A stretch of 64,000 nt of DNA, taken from contig CM060831.1 in assembly GCA_030762175.1 (NCBI GenBank), positions 80,939,001 to 81,003,000 of the forward strand. Reading direction: 5' to 3'. Shown in pieces: positions 1 to 12,700 of this stretch (positions are counted from its first letter, which is position 1; each line of letters begins with the position of its first letter). The translations under genes were made by a program, and so were the position numbers. The notes below the pieces were generated by a model. That model saw only the letters and a program-made list of their open reading frames with translations. It did not search any database and had not been told where the DNA came from. The DNA is from Metallyticus violacea. Its lineage: Eukaryota; Arthropoda; Insecta; Mantodea; Metallyticidae.

Positions 1-336
1 CTGGTGTTTCCGTGGTGCTGGGTTCTACGTCATAGGGGAAACGTGCATTTTCGTCTTCTACAGTGAGTATATACTTCATTATTACTTTGTTTCCGAAATA
101 TTCAAACTGAACTTTTCAACTCTTGACGATACCGGCTTTTGTGAGATAAAGGTTATGTTAAAAAATATTCCGTAGTTAACTTCTTTTCCGTCTTTTATTT
201 AAATTATATGTTTTCGAATTTCTTCATTTCTATGTTTGTCTAACAGAGTAAATCCAACTCTGATCTTAAAAATCTCATCTCTGCAGTTTCTATTCTTTTC
301 CTGTCTGTCCTATTCATAGCTCAGTTTTCAGTTCCA
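1..336. other. Unassigned AT-rich sequence
   Basis: No coding signal, RNA or repeat was recognised before the first transposon. Confidence 0.5.
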
Positions 337-1628
337 TACGAAGATCACACTGAAAGTAATGAGCAACATTTTTTAAACCTCTTAATCTTTATTTTTTATA
401 TAAACCAAGTTCATCATCGTAATCTACACACTTTTCAACATAGTCTCCATTTCTTTGCACACATTTTTCCCATCGTTCTGCAAGTTTGAAAATACCCTTA
501 CGATAGAACTCCGTTCCAGCTGCACGAAGACACTGACGTACTGCTTTACGAATATCCTCCACCGTCTCGTAGTGTTGACCTCGCATCTGTTCCTGAACAG
601 AACCAAAAAGATGATAGTCGGAGGGTGCCAATTCGGGACTGTAGGAAGGATGTGGAAGAGTCTCCCATCCAAATGTTCTCATGTTCTCCATTGTGACACG
701 AGCAGTGTGAGGACGCGCATTATCCTGTTGCAGGATGATCTTCTTTCCAGGGCGCTTATCGCGCAATGCACGACGGAGCTTCCAAAGTGTTTGGTTATAG
801 CGGGCAGCGTTTATGTCTTGTCCAGGTTCAAGAAAATCAACCAGAATGCCACCCTGTGCATCCCAGAAGACGCTACCCCATAACCTTCCCAGCATAACGC
901 ACTGTCTTCGCTTTCTTCTTCGATGACGCATCCAAATGGTGTCATTCCATACTCTGGCGTTTTGTTTCAGGCTCGTAATGATGGAACCAGCTTTCGGCGC
1001 CTGTCACAATACTCGTCAAAAATCGTCACCTTCATTTTGAAATCTCTGAAGATGGTTTTGGCTGATGGTTATTCTCCAAAGTTTGTGGTCTTCGGTTAAT
1101 AAACGTGGGACCCAACGGGTACAAACTTTTCGATAACCTAAGCTTTTTATCATTTCTTGTATTGCACAATATCGTAGTGCAAGTTTTGCAGCGATATCAT
1201 CCACAACGATACGCCTGTCTTCTCTAATGAGCTCATCAACTCTTTCCTTGTTGCAGTTCGCGGGCGACCGCTACGAGGCTCATCTTGGATACTCGTTTTC
1301 CCATCTTTGAAATGTTTCACCCAACTCCTAACACTGCTGCACCCATGCAGACATCTCCATAGGCACGTTGAAGTCTGAGGTGAATTTCAGCAGCAGATTT
1401 TCCCTCTTTAACAAGGAATTCAATGTCAATGCACTTTCGAAACGAAACATTGATGATCGCCATTTTGGAAATCCTGCCTATGTTTACCTGATAGAAGCTA
1501 ATGATGCCACAATATGGCAACATGTGGTGTAAAGTCTGTAGATTACAATCCTGCAGTCCTTTTTGTTTCATTGTTGGAATTTAAATTTTAACAATGGGTT
1601 GCTCACGACGTTCAGTAAGACCCTCGTA
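337..1628 (-). mobile_element. Mariner family A, copy 1 (inactive)
   Basis: A near full-length mariner element in minus orientation. Candidate TA target duplications lie at 337-338 and 1627-1628. The inner ends match the TIR of the second copy: ACTGAAAGT reads inward at about 349-357, and GTTCAGTAAGACCCT reads outward at about 1610-1624. The length of about 1.29 kb is normal for mariner. It encodes the broken transposase listed separately. The other copy at 46386-47655 is in the opposite orientation. Confidence 0.85.
389..1463 (-). pseudogene. Mariner family A transposase, D,D34D, frameshifted
   Basis: Relic of a cut-and-paste transposase that would bind the element TIRs and cleave DNA in the nucleus. 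The reading starts at the ATG at 1463 (MAIINVSFRK) and runs in at least three frames: an N-terminal HTH part (1463-1317), a second HTH with the WVPRLL motif (1204-1016) and the DDE domain (about 931-389). The second catalytic Asp (DNARPHTA) and third (APSDYHLF) are present and 34 residues apart. The first is lost: the usual TGDESW reads TGAESW near 1000. Frameshifts lie near 1340 and 1250 and recur at the same places in copy 2. Family assignment is firm; it cannot make an active enzyme. Confidence 0.85.
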
Positions 1629-3295
1629 TGTTGCCATTGGCATGCCATTACTTTGTAGAATTTCATCTGTGTTGTTTTGACGTCTTGTTCTTTAACGTTC
1701 TCTTTATTGTTGTAGTCATTTGTTTTAATTTATTTAGTTTTATATTCAGATCTTCATTTTTTTTGTGTATGATACGTTAAAACCTAGATAATTAAAACTA
1801 GAGTCTTGTTCTATTACTTCTTCAGTAATAAGTATCTTACATGATTGTTCCATAAAAAAAGTCATTGATTTTATCTTTGTAGTTGAAATCTTTAAATTAT
1901 ATGTCTTCATGATATCTATCAGGTTATTAACGCTGTTCTCTGTATACCATCTTCCGTTTCCTCAAAAATAACCTGATCGTTAGCAAATAAAATTGCTTTC
2001 AACTTATGTCAATTAATTTGAATACATCCTGAATAATCGTTTTTCCACTCTTTAAGTAATGTATATATATACTGTTAACAGAATAATAAAAACTTCTAAA
2101 AAGAACAACTAGGATGCAATATAAAATGTTCACACTAAAATCGTAATAAAACTAAACACTAATACCACTATATTTCGAGCTTTGACTCTTGAACAAGTGT
2201 TGAGAGTAGACCGAACTGTGGCGGGCGGTGTTTCTCTTAGGTAGACATAAGGGTTATTACGTGGCGGCAAAGCTGCCAACTATAGCTGAGCAAATTGATT
2301 GGCGAACCTGACAGTATTACAGAGAAATATTGAGACCTGGTGGAATAGGGGCCTTATGCAAAACTATAGCTGCCACCTCCAGTTCTCTAAATGAGGTATG
2401 TTTCGATGGAGGGGCGGCATCTATGAGAGTAATGGAAAAACAGTCATCGAACGTGGCCTGGTAAAAATTGGCGTATTGTGTTACCGGCAATGGGAACAGG
2501 TTTTAACTAAACGCCTGTGATTGTTCATTCTGATGGAAATCATAGTTGACGTTAGTCCAATATGAAAAACTAAACAAAATCTGCATTTAAGTAAATACAC
2601 AATATTGGTGGAGGTGCATTTGGAGAATGAGTGAATTTTAAACTCTGATTTCAAGTTTGAACTAACAAAGGATGATCAAGGCACAAGTCTTACACTTGGG
2701 GCGGTTGCATGGATATGAGCCAAGTGTAGGGAAGGAGAGCTGGGGATAATCAATATTTCTACAAAAAATGCTCCTGAGATTGCGAGCCGACCGGTAATTT
2801 TGATAGTTGCCAACCATCACATATTAAAAAGGCCATATCCTTTTCTTCGTCACTTCGGGGACACCGAATTTGTAATAACTACTCCGCTCTGGATAAATAC
2901 ATTGCCAAATTAACTGACAAATTAGTTAAAAGAGGTTGTACCCCTTCCTTGGTAAAATCCAAAGTCCTGGCCTCTCATCATAAACTCGTAAACCAGCACA
3001 GAATGGCTCATTGAATTTTATAGTTACATATTTTCCGGGCATTGAAAGACTTAAAGCTATCCTAAAAAATGGCTTCAATATTCTCACTCAAAATCAGCTA
3101 ACTGCATAATTTTTTCTTCAGGCATTACCAAGGCTATGTTACCTGCCGGCAGATTCTACGTGTCGATCGTCCGGCATGCTCATAAACGCTGTATTCACAA
3201 GTGCATGCAGCGAGTGCACACTGCAGTGGACGCTTTACCTTTAAACGTATTGGTCACTATCACAACCATCTGGAAAGAGAAAGTTAGGGTACAGT
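1629..3295. other. Unassigned AT-rich sequence, no gene seen
   Basis: About 1.7 kb with no long ORF, TIR or SINE boxes. The part from about 2200 to 3120 is less AT-rich and could be a decayed repeat, but I recognise no family. Confidence 0.4.
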
Positions 3296-3363
3296 ATCGA
3301 TGACCGAGCGGTATAGAAAATATTCCTTTTTTGCGTGAGCCCCTGGGTTCAAATCCTATACAA
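3296..3363 (+). repeat. tRNA-like fragment
   Basis: A box-A-like stretch (GACCGAGCGGTATAG) and a box-B-like stretch (GGGTTCAAATCC) occur at tRNA-like spacing. The acceptor stem does not pair, so this is more likely a degenerate tRNA-derived sequence than a functional tRNA gene. 3364-3778 holds nothing recognised. Confidence 0.35.
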
Positions 3364-3778
3364 CATTTTATTTGTATTAATTATTGCTTTATAAACCTTA
3401 ATATAATTGTATATTTTAATGTATCATTTGAATTTTATAACATTACCTATGAACACACAAAATGAATCACAAACTAACGTATTCCTTACAAATAAATACA
3501 TAAACAGAAACATTTATCTTCTAAAGTGAAAACACATGCAAATAAACACAAACTGATATCATGTATGAACCCTCAGCATGTATTACATATCCCGGGGGAT
3601 GGATGATGTCAGATCTCTATAGTAGTGTGGACGAGAGGCTACAACATCTTAAATTTGTGTCCATAAGTCATCTTTTGCCCTTCGTGCAAGTGCAGGGAAT
3701 ACGTGTACTGTACATTGCATTTAGATGGAACAAATACTGAAGTAAATGTTCTAATAAGGGTATTCATTAAAATATATA

Positions 3779-4882
3779 AGGGGGAAGATCCATAAGTTTG
3801 TGGCCTAACTATTTTCTAGTTATAAAGACAAAAACTATATTTCACCTTTCAATATAGTTATCCTTTATTGCAAAACACTTCTTACATCTTTGAATTAATA
3901 TTTCAACCCTCCCTCTGCAAAATGGACATAAACAGTATCAATCACTTCTTCGTCACACTTAAATTTTTTTCTGGAAGGTCTTTCTTGAATTTTGAGAAGA
4001 GGAAATAGCCACTGGGAGCTAGATGTTGGCTGTCGATCTTCTTAAAGTCCCATTTCTTCACAGCTTCCTTTGCAACAAGAGCTGTGTGCACAGGCACATT
4101 GTCGTGAAAAGAGCACACACCACAACTCAGCTTTCCTCGCCTATTCTCTTTGATGGAAGCACGTAGTCTGTGCAGTAGACCAGCATAGTACTCCCAATTT
4201 ACTGCGGTGTTCCTCTCCTTGAAGTAAATGAAGATTATTCCTTCACAGTCCCAAAAGATTGTGGCCCTGATGTTCTTGGTTGACTGAGTGACCTTGGCCT
4301 TTAGAGGCGGTGCTTCGCCAAGTTTACACCACTCAATTGATTCTCTTTTGAGGGGTTTCATCTCCTGTAACAATGGTTTGCAGAATTTTTATCTATCTCG
4401 TTGCCACGGCAGAGCTGCAACAACACATGACTCGTTGCTGCTTTTGGGCTGAGGAGAGAAGTCTAGCCACCCATCTTGCACTTTAAATGTTGATTCATGT
4501 TTAAATGTTGATGAATAATTCGAAGGACTGTTGTTTTAAAAAACCTGCTATTAAATCTGTAACTTAGAGCCGCCGGTCTTCCACAATTTCTACTTCCACA
4601 AGAGCGATCAACTTTTCAGGAGTGAACACCTCCAAAGACCGACCTGTACCCTCTTCGTCTTCGATGCTTTCTCATCCATTTGAAAAAGTTTGGCTCATTC
4701 TTTTACGGTACAACATGAGGGGGATGCTTCCCCACATACGCCGCTCAATCGCTGTTTAATTTCATTTGGAGTAAGTCCTTCTTTTGTGAAGAACTTAATA
4801 ACAGCTCGATATCCCATTTTGAACATGTCACAATGTTCTACACACAGCCTTCTTTATGTAACTATATCTGAACAACTGAAAT
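3779..4882 (-). mobile_element. Mariner family B, copy 1 (truncated)
   Basis: Minus-strand relic. The TIR at its left edge (GATCCATAAGTTTGTGGCC near 3786) follows a TA at 3777-3778. The far end is missing: similarity to other copies stops near 4880. Transposase remains include an open stretch 3942-4373 with the middle Asp (HDNVPVHTA). A small deletion precedes the third catalytic site, where SDY has become SGY, so the third Asp is Gly. The Asp of the TGDE motif survives only in another frame. Confidence 0.82.
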
Positions 4883-5008
4883 GAAACAAACTGTTATATA
4901 AATACAACTTAGAATTTAATGTTGTTTCTGTGTTGGAAGAATTTGTTTGTTGATACAGTTCAAAGTCTTTAGACGCTGTTCCATGACTCGTTTCATTATT
5001 AGATATAA

Positions 5009-5250
5009 GGGGGTGGTTTCAAAGAGCCAACATGACAATAAACGTTTTTAACTTGAAACTTATTTTTGTATTTCAACATTAACTCCTTTAAAGCAGTTAC
5101 ATTTATTCCAGCGATGTTCCAGTGTTATTTTCCCGTCTATTTAATGGTTTTCCGGAAGAGTTGTAAAACACGTCTATACAGCTGTGACCAACTCTCTGTC
5201 TGATGACTGGCGGGAATGATTTGAAGTTTTGGATACAAATAGAAGTAAGA
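5009..5250 (-). mobile_element. Mariner-superfamily 3' fragment, separate lineage
   Basis: Minus-strand translation around 5090-5140 gives TLEHRWNKCN followed by FKGVNVE, resembling the C-terminal end of many mariner/Tc transposases (HRWNKC...KGDYVE). A possible terminal repeat (AGGGGGTGGTTTCAAAGAG) follows a TA near 5008. Only the last part of the gene is visible, with in-frame stops. It matches none of the other families in the window. Confidence 0.42.
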
Positions 5251-6701
5251 AAAAGCCAACTTTTCTTAAATTTTGTTTCTGGTCATCTTTTTGGCTCCAT
5301 AAATATATACTTTTGTTTATTTAGAAGTTCTGAAATAAAATAGCATTTTATTGGTCTCTCTGAATTTCACCTGATGTCACTAAAAATCTTTTAATCGGTT
5401 TTAATTTAAATGAGTGTCATCCCATGATATATTTACTGGGACATGTTAAATGAAAATTCTTTTATTGACATTTGTATTTAATTGTTTCTTCAAAGTACAT
5501 CAGAGAAAATGTTTTCAATTATAATCTATTTGAAAATAGTAGCCATTATTTTTATTTAATGTGTTAAAAATACGTTTAACTTGAATCGTGTGATACTGTT
5601 TGATCCATTACTCTGATCAGCAACAGCAGTGTTCACTGTTATCAACGCTCTAGTCACGAGTAAGGGAACTGCAGGTGCTTAAACACTGTGCTCACGAATA
5701 ATTGCTCTTCTAGGATATTGCTTGAAAGCTACATAGTCTGTGGCTTGCCAAAGTTGCTGATACTAGTTGTTTTTTTATCCCATTTACAGTTCTGTTTCCT
5801 TTGTGCGAACGCTTGTGACATTTCAGGGGGTCTTTGTCCTATGCGCAATCTTTGGCGCATTACTATGCCTTTCTCATGCGGATTATTTTATGACTAAATT
5901 TTATAAGTTTTTCTGTGGGGAGGTTACCACCCTGTTGTACAACGCCCATACTGAAAAGCCAAGTTTATATTGTGACATATTCCCCAGACAAGGTGCTATA
6001 GGTCCCCATACATCAAACCGCTTCAAAACTGACGCTGCCCTAACCGTTTCACCATTCTTTGTTGCTAGTATCTACGTAAAAAATTCATCGTCGCTGTTTC
6101 TTACATTTTTTATTCATAATCTGAGAGGTGGTTATTACAAGTAATTGACTTTATAAAAATTAAAATGCAAGAATTTTGTATAGCACGTAGGAATGCAATA
6201 TGCAGATAATTAAGCATTTGTTTTGAAAAGGAATAATTTAATCCTGTTACCCGAAATGCATTATTATGAAGTCAAATACAATTCAGAAAAGAACTACATT
6301 TTACTGTAATAGTCGACACTTCAGCCCCTGAGGTAATCTTGACCTAGTTTGCTTTAAAATTTTCTCGCCTATGTGCGGGTATATAACTCCCACGAGTCTG
6401 CGGTAAATCGCAGAGAAGAAAACGCGCTGGGTTTTGTAGGAGAAAAAGGGAAACAAAGAAAACAGAGAAACTCCGGAACATTACAAATGAGACAGGGACA
6501 TAAACAATGAGAAACACCAGATAAAGAAATGAAAGCTCATAGACACAAAGAAATAAAAAACTACTAAGAAGGGAGAAACGAAGTAAAGTAACATAGGACA
6601 CAAAAAATAAACCTTCGAAATAAAATATTACAAGAAATTTGAGGTACATTGCATAGAAACTACTCATAAAATGAAAAAAAGGGGGGGGGGAGTGTTAAAT
6701 A
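5251..6701. other. Unassigned; one unsupported ORF
   Basis: A 125-residue plus-strand ORF (5767-6144) is rich in Phe and other hydrophobic residues. A pyrimidine tract ending in CAG lies near 5788 and could be a splice acceptor. No domain is recognised and there is no partner exon, so I do not call a gene. The minus-strand ORF at 6344-6667 is a hydrophobic artefact of AT-rich DNA. A run of ten or more G lies near 6681-6691. Confidence 0.3.
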
Positions 6702-7468
6702 TAGCGGACGCCAAAAAATGTATACACACTTAAAACAAAGAAAAAACTGTGTTAACATAACAAAACTGAATTCACACAAACAGAAAATGATGAGCACTAA
6801 TCGTCTTAGACTTTTACAACAGTTGCTCAAAATGCCCATCATCGGCGTTGATACACTTCTGAGTACGTTGAACTACCGATTGAGCAACGTTTGCGACAGT
6901 GTCCTCAGCGATTGCAGCACATGCCGTTTCAATTTCTTCCCGAAGTGCTGTCAGTGTAGCTGGTTTTTTTACGGTATACAACATCCTTAAGAGTTCCCCA
7001 TAGGTAGAAGTACAACGGAGTTAGATCCGGAGAACGCGATATAAACTCAATCGGACCTCTTCGTCCCATCCAGTGCCTTGGATCCAGTGCGCGGGGCTTG
7101 TTGCTATGCGAGGTCTCCCACAGATCTGCCCTTGTGAACATCGCATACGGTACCACGAGTCTCAAATTTATCTCCAATACGTGCAATTGTTACTCGCTCT
7201 GGCCGTTCTGTTCTGTACACACGTCTCCATTGTCTTTGAACTTCAACAACACTCTCATTCTTCCAATATCACTTCAAAATTGCTTTCCGCTGTTCAAACG
7301 ATAATCTTGGTTCCATTTTGTTGTAGCAACGCTGACATAACGGAAATGAGTTACATCTGTTTACAGAACATCATACTACACATTAATGTTGCTTTTCGGT
7401 CCAACTTTGAAATATATTACATAAATATCTACTGTGAAAGTGTGTATACATTTTTTGGAACTTCGGTA
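6702..7468 (-). mobile_element. Family C transposon, copy 1, internal-deletion derivative
   Basis: The ends carry matching inverted repeats: CCAAAAAATGTATACACACT at 6711-6730 is the exact reverse complement of the sequence at 7439-7458. Outside these, both sides reach TATA at matching distance, consistent with TA target duplication. At about 760 bp it is far shorter than a full transposase element. It keeps both coding ends but not the middle. A second copy lies at the right edge of the window (63593-64000). Confidence 0.82.
6814..7316 (-). pseudogene. Family C transposase with central deletion
   Basis: The reading begins at the ATG at 7316 (MEPRLSFEQRKAILK) with a helix-turn-helix N-terminus containing the typical YRTERPERVTIARI stretch. 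It has an in-frame TGA in place of the expected Trp. Near 7110 it jumps to the C-terminal part of the DDE domain (DPRHWMGRRGP, then RSPDLTPLYFYLWG) and ends at the stop at 6814-6816. The central region with the first two catalytic Asp is gone. The third catalytic Asp (PLDF in copy 2) is Tyr here (PLYF). It is non-autonomous. Confidence 0.8.
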
Positions 7469-8596
7469 TAAAACTGCAAATATGTCAGATTTCTAGGTAG
7501 TGTGCAAATATACAATATCTAATGATTGCTCATACCAAGGGCTATCAAACCTGCCTAAGATTAGATTATAGTTGTACCAGATATTCACTCCTAGACCAAC
7601 TCAATGATGTTAATGTTTCCATCATTTGCTGACGGCAGGCGAAATGTATTATTCTTTCCTTTATTGCTCCCTTTATATCATTGTTGCTTTATTTATTTTT
7701 AATAATTCTTGAAATAATAATTTGTAATAAAAAGCAACACAGCAGTGTATAAAATAAATTTCTGAGAGTTCTCCTCTGACTGAAGACACCACAACAATCG
7801 ACCATTTTGTCCTTTTGGGTTAACTATGCTGGCCTTTGGTTTGAGATATCATTCAGCCCTCAAACTGTCCTGCTCGCTTGCCTTCTGAGATTATAAACGT
7901 TAAGAAACAGATTATCAGCTGGTCATCCTTAATCTTATTCAGGGCAAGGTGGAAACGGAACCCATAAGTTTTGTCTTGACATCTGAAGAAAGGGCTGTTC
8001 GGAAATCCAGTCTTACCGTTCTCGGCGTGGTCGTGTTCGTGAAACTGTGTGTAGTGTTGTGGACTGTGTTATATTGCTACTGGTTCAGCTGGTATGGCTA
8101 CTGCTGCTTCATAAAGATTGGCAGAAGACAGAGTGCTAAGGGATATTTAGATTGTTCTATACCTAAAGGAAAACTGCACGAAAGAAATAAAAGAAAGGAT
8201 TAAAACAACAGACGAGGCTGGGCAGAGAATGTGTGTTTTTGTTCACACTGTCCAGGAAGTGAAGGTGAATGCGCTGGGAGCTAAGTTTTCTAAGTCGAAT
8301 AGGGATAGGTTAGCATGTTAGATCTGGTTGCACAGGAAGGCAACTGGCCATAGCTTGGTCCTTTTCTATGCAAATTGCCTGAAATTAGGAGCGTTCTGTT
8401 GGAGTAGACGGGCAGGCTCTTTGAGTGTGAATTTGTACGCCTGAGCCACAAGTGAACAGTGTGTGTTTCGACGACAATAATTGTAAATGCATTTAATTTT
8501 GATGTACAATTTAATTTTCCTTAAGTGTCTGTGTAATGAATGACATGCATGGTGCAAAAGACCCATGGGAACTTTGTAAAAAAAGAGCAATTACCC
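7469..8596. other. Unassigned; one small ORF of unknown status
   Basis: Contains a plus-strand ORF of 84 residues (7949-8203) with a hydrophobic stretch (about residues 22-52) followed by a basic tail. I recognise no family. Given the repeat-rich setting it may be chance. The rest shows no features. Confidence 0.3.
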
Positions 8597-9010
8597 CTAC
8601 TACTACTCTACTACTAATACTGTTACTACTACTACTATTACTACTACTATTACTATAATTACTACTATTACTATTATCACTACTATTACTATTATCACTA
8701 CTATTACTACTACGATTACTACTATTAGTGCTACTAATACTACTACTATTACTACTACTACTATTGCTATTATTACTACTATAATACTATTACTACTACC
8801 GCTGCTATTATTACTGCTATTACTACTATTACTACTATTATTACTACTACTATTACTACTACTACTACTACTATTACTACTACTCTACTACTAATACTGT
8901 TACTACTACTACTAATACTGTTACTACTACTACTATTACTACTATTACTACTATTACTACTATTACTATTATCACTACTATTAATACTACTACGATTACT
9001 ACTATTACTG

Positions 9011-9043
<33 letters not shown>

Positions 9044-9218
9044 TTACTACTACTACTACTACTGCTACTACTACTATTACTACTACTTACTACTAATACT
9101 GTTACTACTACTACTACTACTACTACTGCTACTACTACTATTACTACTACTTACTACTAATACTGTTACTACTACTACTGCTACTACTACTACTACTACT
9201 ACTTACTACTAATACTGT

Positions 9219-9253
<35 letters not shown>

Positions 9254-9718
9254 ATACTATTACTACTACTACTACTATTACTACTAATATTACTACTACT
9301 AATACTGTTACTACTACTACTATTACTATAATTACTACTATTACTACTATTACTATTATCACTACTATTACTACTACTACGATTACTACTATTACTGCTA
9401 CTAATGCTACTACTGTTACTACTACTATTACTACTACTACTATTACTAATACTACTATTACTATTATCAGTACTATTACTACTACTACGATTACTACTAT
9501 TAGTGCTACTAATACTACTATTACTAATACTACTATTATTACTACTACCACTACTACTACTATTACTATTATTACTACTATTATTACTACTACTATTACT
9601 ACTACTATTATTACTACTACTTCTACCACTATTACTACTACTATTACTACTACTATTACTACTACTATTACTACTACTATTATTACTACTACTACTATTA
9701 CTACTACTTCTACTACTA
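8597..9718. repeat. 1.1-kb TAC/ATT trinucleotide microsatellite
   Basis: About 1.12 kb of almost pure trinucleotide repeat, mainly CTA/CTACTATTA with interruptions. It creates long open frames of poly-Leu, poly-Val/Ile or poly-Ser/Asn that are artefacts. Rare interruptions recur in the same order in four places (about 8677, 8961, 9345 and 9460), showing growth by duplication of longer segments. Three further units with TACTTACTACTAATACTGTT occur near 9083-9215. Confidence 0.95.
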
Positions 9719-12700
9719 GTTGTTTCAAACGTATCGGTGAACTGCCTGTTTTCCCTGCAGCACAAACAGCACATACCCCGTTTAATGGAATAGATATGTA
9801 TAGTAAATAATTATAGTTTTAACATTTAAAAGGAAGCATGCATTACTTGTTCTAGGGTATTAACTAAAAACACTCTAGAACATATTGTTCCAGTTTGTTA
9901 CTGTTTAAACGAGTGTTGAAAATCGAAGCTAATAAGCGTTAATTTCAAACAACGCTATATTTTTAGTGTTTTATCTGTAACAAAACTCAAACATTCTTTT
10001 GGATATTTGTTGAGTATTTTTCAACTCTTAAATCACACGCCCCTGTACGTACAATATGTGTAACCTTAAATTTTCGAACATCTTCAGAGCAAGTGAGCTA
10101 ATGAACGATAAACATTTAAACATTAACACAATGCAGTTTTCAAATAATATATAAAGATTGTTGAACTTAATATACCATTTCGTCAGAGAGTTTTGAAGAC
10201 CACACGAATCGCGCTGTTTGTATTGAGATATGCATGGATCTAGCGAGGTTCATTTTGCAGAAATGAAAGTTCGTCACACACAGAGGGAGAGAGAAACATT
10301 TCAACTTTCGGCTGCTTTGAAATATTATTCATACCTCATCAGTGATGGTATTTACTTGTTATCTTTGTTGAAATAGCAGTTGGTAATGAATGAAAAGAAT
10401 TTGGTGTTGCTGAACCAATTAAAAACATCTAAAGGTTAGTAAAATGACATCTGCAAGTAAGAAAACTAGAGCAATTAGTTATGATTAAGCATTTTAGTGT
10501 TTGTTATTTCTTTTCCAGATTCTAAAGAAATGTTGTGACCATGAGTTCAAATGTTCTACCAAATGATTGATTATTTTTAATTAAGGAAACAAATATCCAA
10601 AAGAATGAAAAATCTCTCACAACATTAACTTATGTAACTTGTTATATCATAAATGTTAAAAAATCAGCACTATATGTTGTAAGTTATAATTGTTTTAGTT
10701 TCAAAAAGATATACAACAAAGATTAAAGTGAAATATAAATGTAAGAATATAAATGTTAATCTCCTTTTGAAATCTCCAAGTTTATCATTATTCTGAAACT
10801 ACTGACTTTTGATTTTGAAGCTAAAAATGCCAATATCTCCAACCAGTGCCCTATTATTTAATATGTTTTTTGCCTTGTTTTCATTTGTTTTGAATCTTTA
10901 CGACAATCACCACTTGTTAAGAGCATGTACCCTTATCTAAGATGTCAAATACATTATTAAATAATTTATGCTTTAAGGAAGTTACCAGTTATTATTTTTC
11001 TTTGTTTTACCAAGTATTTTTCAATGTTTTATTTTGTTTTGGTGTGTTTCTTTATTTGTTCGAATGAAACAAAGTCAGAATTGTAGGAAGCAGAAAACCT
11101 TCAAATCCTCGCAGCACTATAAATAATTCGCCGCAAACTGGGCATGAAAAATATCAGTCGGTGTAATTGTAAAAGAATACAGTTGTCGTTTTGGGCAGGT
11201 TGCCCTGCAACTTTTGATATCTTACGCCTTCCTCGTTCTATAGCATTGTTTGCCTCGAAATCATTGTAACCAATGTCACGTGCAGTGACTACGAAGTATG
11301 TGACACTCATTAATAAAGTGCCAAACGTCGAAAAGGTCCTTGAAAAGTCTTTGTAACAATTGGTGTTGTCTTCCCTTGGATATCCGCACTGTTTCATATG
11401 CGCCTACGGTAATATGGCTATAGACTAATTTCGAAATCTATGGTAAGGGGGAAGGGATGCCATGAATGTTCATTCATGCATCCATTTATCTTCGTACCTT
11501 TTCGAAGACCACGAATGTTCTTTGAAGACGGAGATTGTGCCCCCGATATCGCTGCACGCCTGACACTATTTGTCGTACAGTTGAGAGCATACGGTGCTGT
11601 ACATTCCGCCAGCTCACTATTACGTCATCCACTACTTTTCTCTCTCTCTCGAAAATTGTTTCTGTCCCTTTCTGTCAACTTTGGCCTCTGTTGTTGTACA
11701 TATAATTTTAAAATTTTTTTATTTAATTTTATTCTGCATCCTGACCATTTGATTCTATATCAGGACATAATATTCCAGATTTATATTTATTTATTCTTCT
11801 TTTACATTTATCAATACAATTTAAGTTATACAGGTTGTACTCATACTATAACTAAACAAAACTAAAACTTCAAAATAACTGAATCGGTACTGGAAACCAC
11901 CACAGCGGTTATTTTAACTATAACGTATAATTCAACCAATGGTACCCAATAGCAATAAATTTTTACACTTCATTTTATTTCAAACAACGTATATTTTAGA
12001 TGTCTTAACTTTTACAATTAATTAATTTACAACATACTATCTAAAATGTTCATCTCTGCTGACGCTGTCCCCGCGAGAATTCCAGGCAACAGGACCTGAA
12101 CATCAACGAGGTTGCTGCCGCTTTACCATGGTGTGTTGACAGTGAGGTTTCCTTCATCTTCTAATTTTCTGTACCTTCATCATAGATTTGGATTGTTTGT
12201 TGGTGTTTTTTACTTCTCTGTTTCTTCTTTCTTTCTCTTCTACTTTTTCCATATATTCATAAATATTTTCCTTCTTTTGTTCTCGGTCTACTACTTCTTC
12301 TTCTCTCGGCTGCTTCCGCCCGAAGACTACCATTATTCTCTTCTGCTGTTAGCTTTGCTGTGTTGTCTTCTTCTTGTTTTTAAACTGACTCTCCTTGTAT
12401 ATATTTTTCTTGACTTTCTCTGGGTTCTTCTAGATGAATACGCAATTTATGATGTTGCCTTTTCTCTCTTATTTGCTTTTTATTGTTTATATACCCTTCT
12501 GCTATTTTACTTGTTAAATTATTCTAATAATCATCTTCATCTCTCATGATGTTCCAAATGTATTTCCTCAATTACAATTGACTGATATTTACGGCATACG
12601 GATGAAACATGCTCTGTGAATCGATCACGTTACAAACCGTACATGTATTGTTTGTTTGTAATTTAAATCTTTACAAATATGAACAACTGTTAAATATTGT

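Noticed and set aside
4690..4884. Plus-strand ORF MAHSFTVQHEG and similar ones at 33292-33714 and 52022-52273
   Set aside because: They are antisense readings of the family B mariner N-terminal coding region.
6344..6667. 107-residue hydrophobic minus-strand ORF
   Set aside because: Low-complexity AT-rich artefact with no conserved motif.
9147..9793. Long ORFs of 129-193 residues made of Val/Ile, Ser/Asn or Leu
   Set aside because: They are translations of the trinucleotide microsatellite in different frames, not genes.
12112..12549. 145-residue ORF with very high Phe, Leu and Tyr
   Set aside because: Composition follows T-rich DNA; no domain, signal or splice support.
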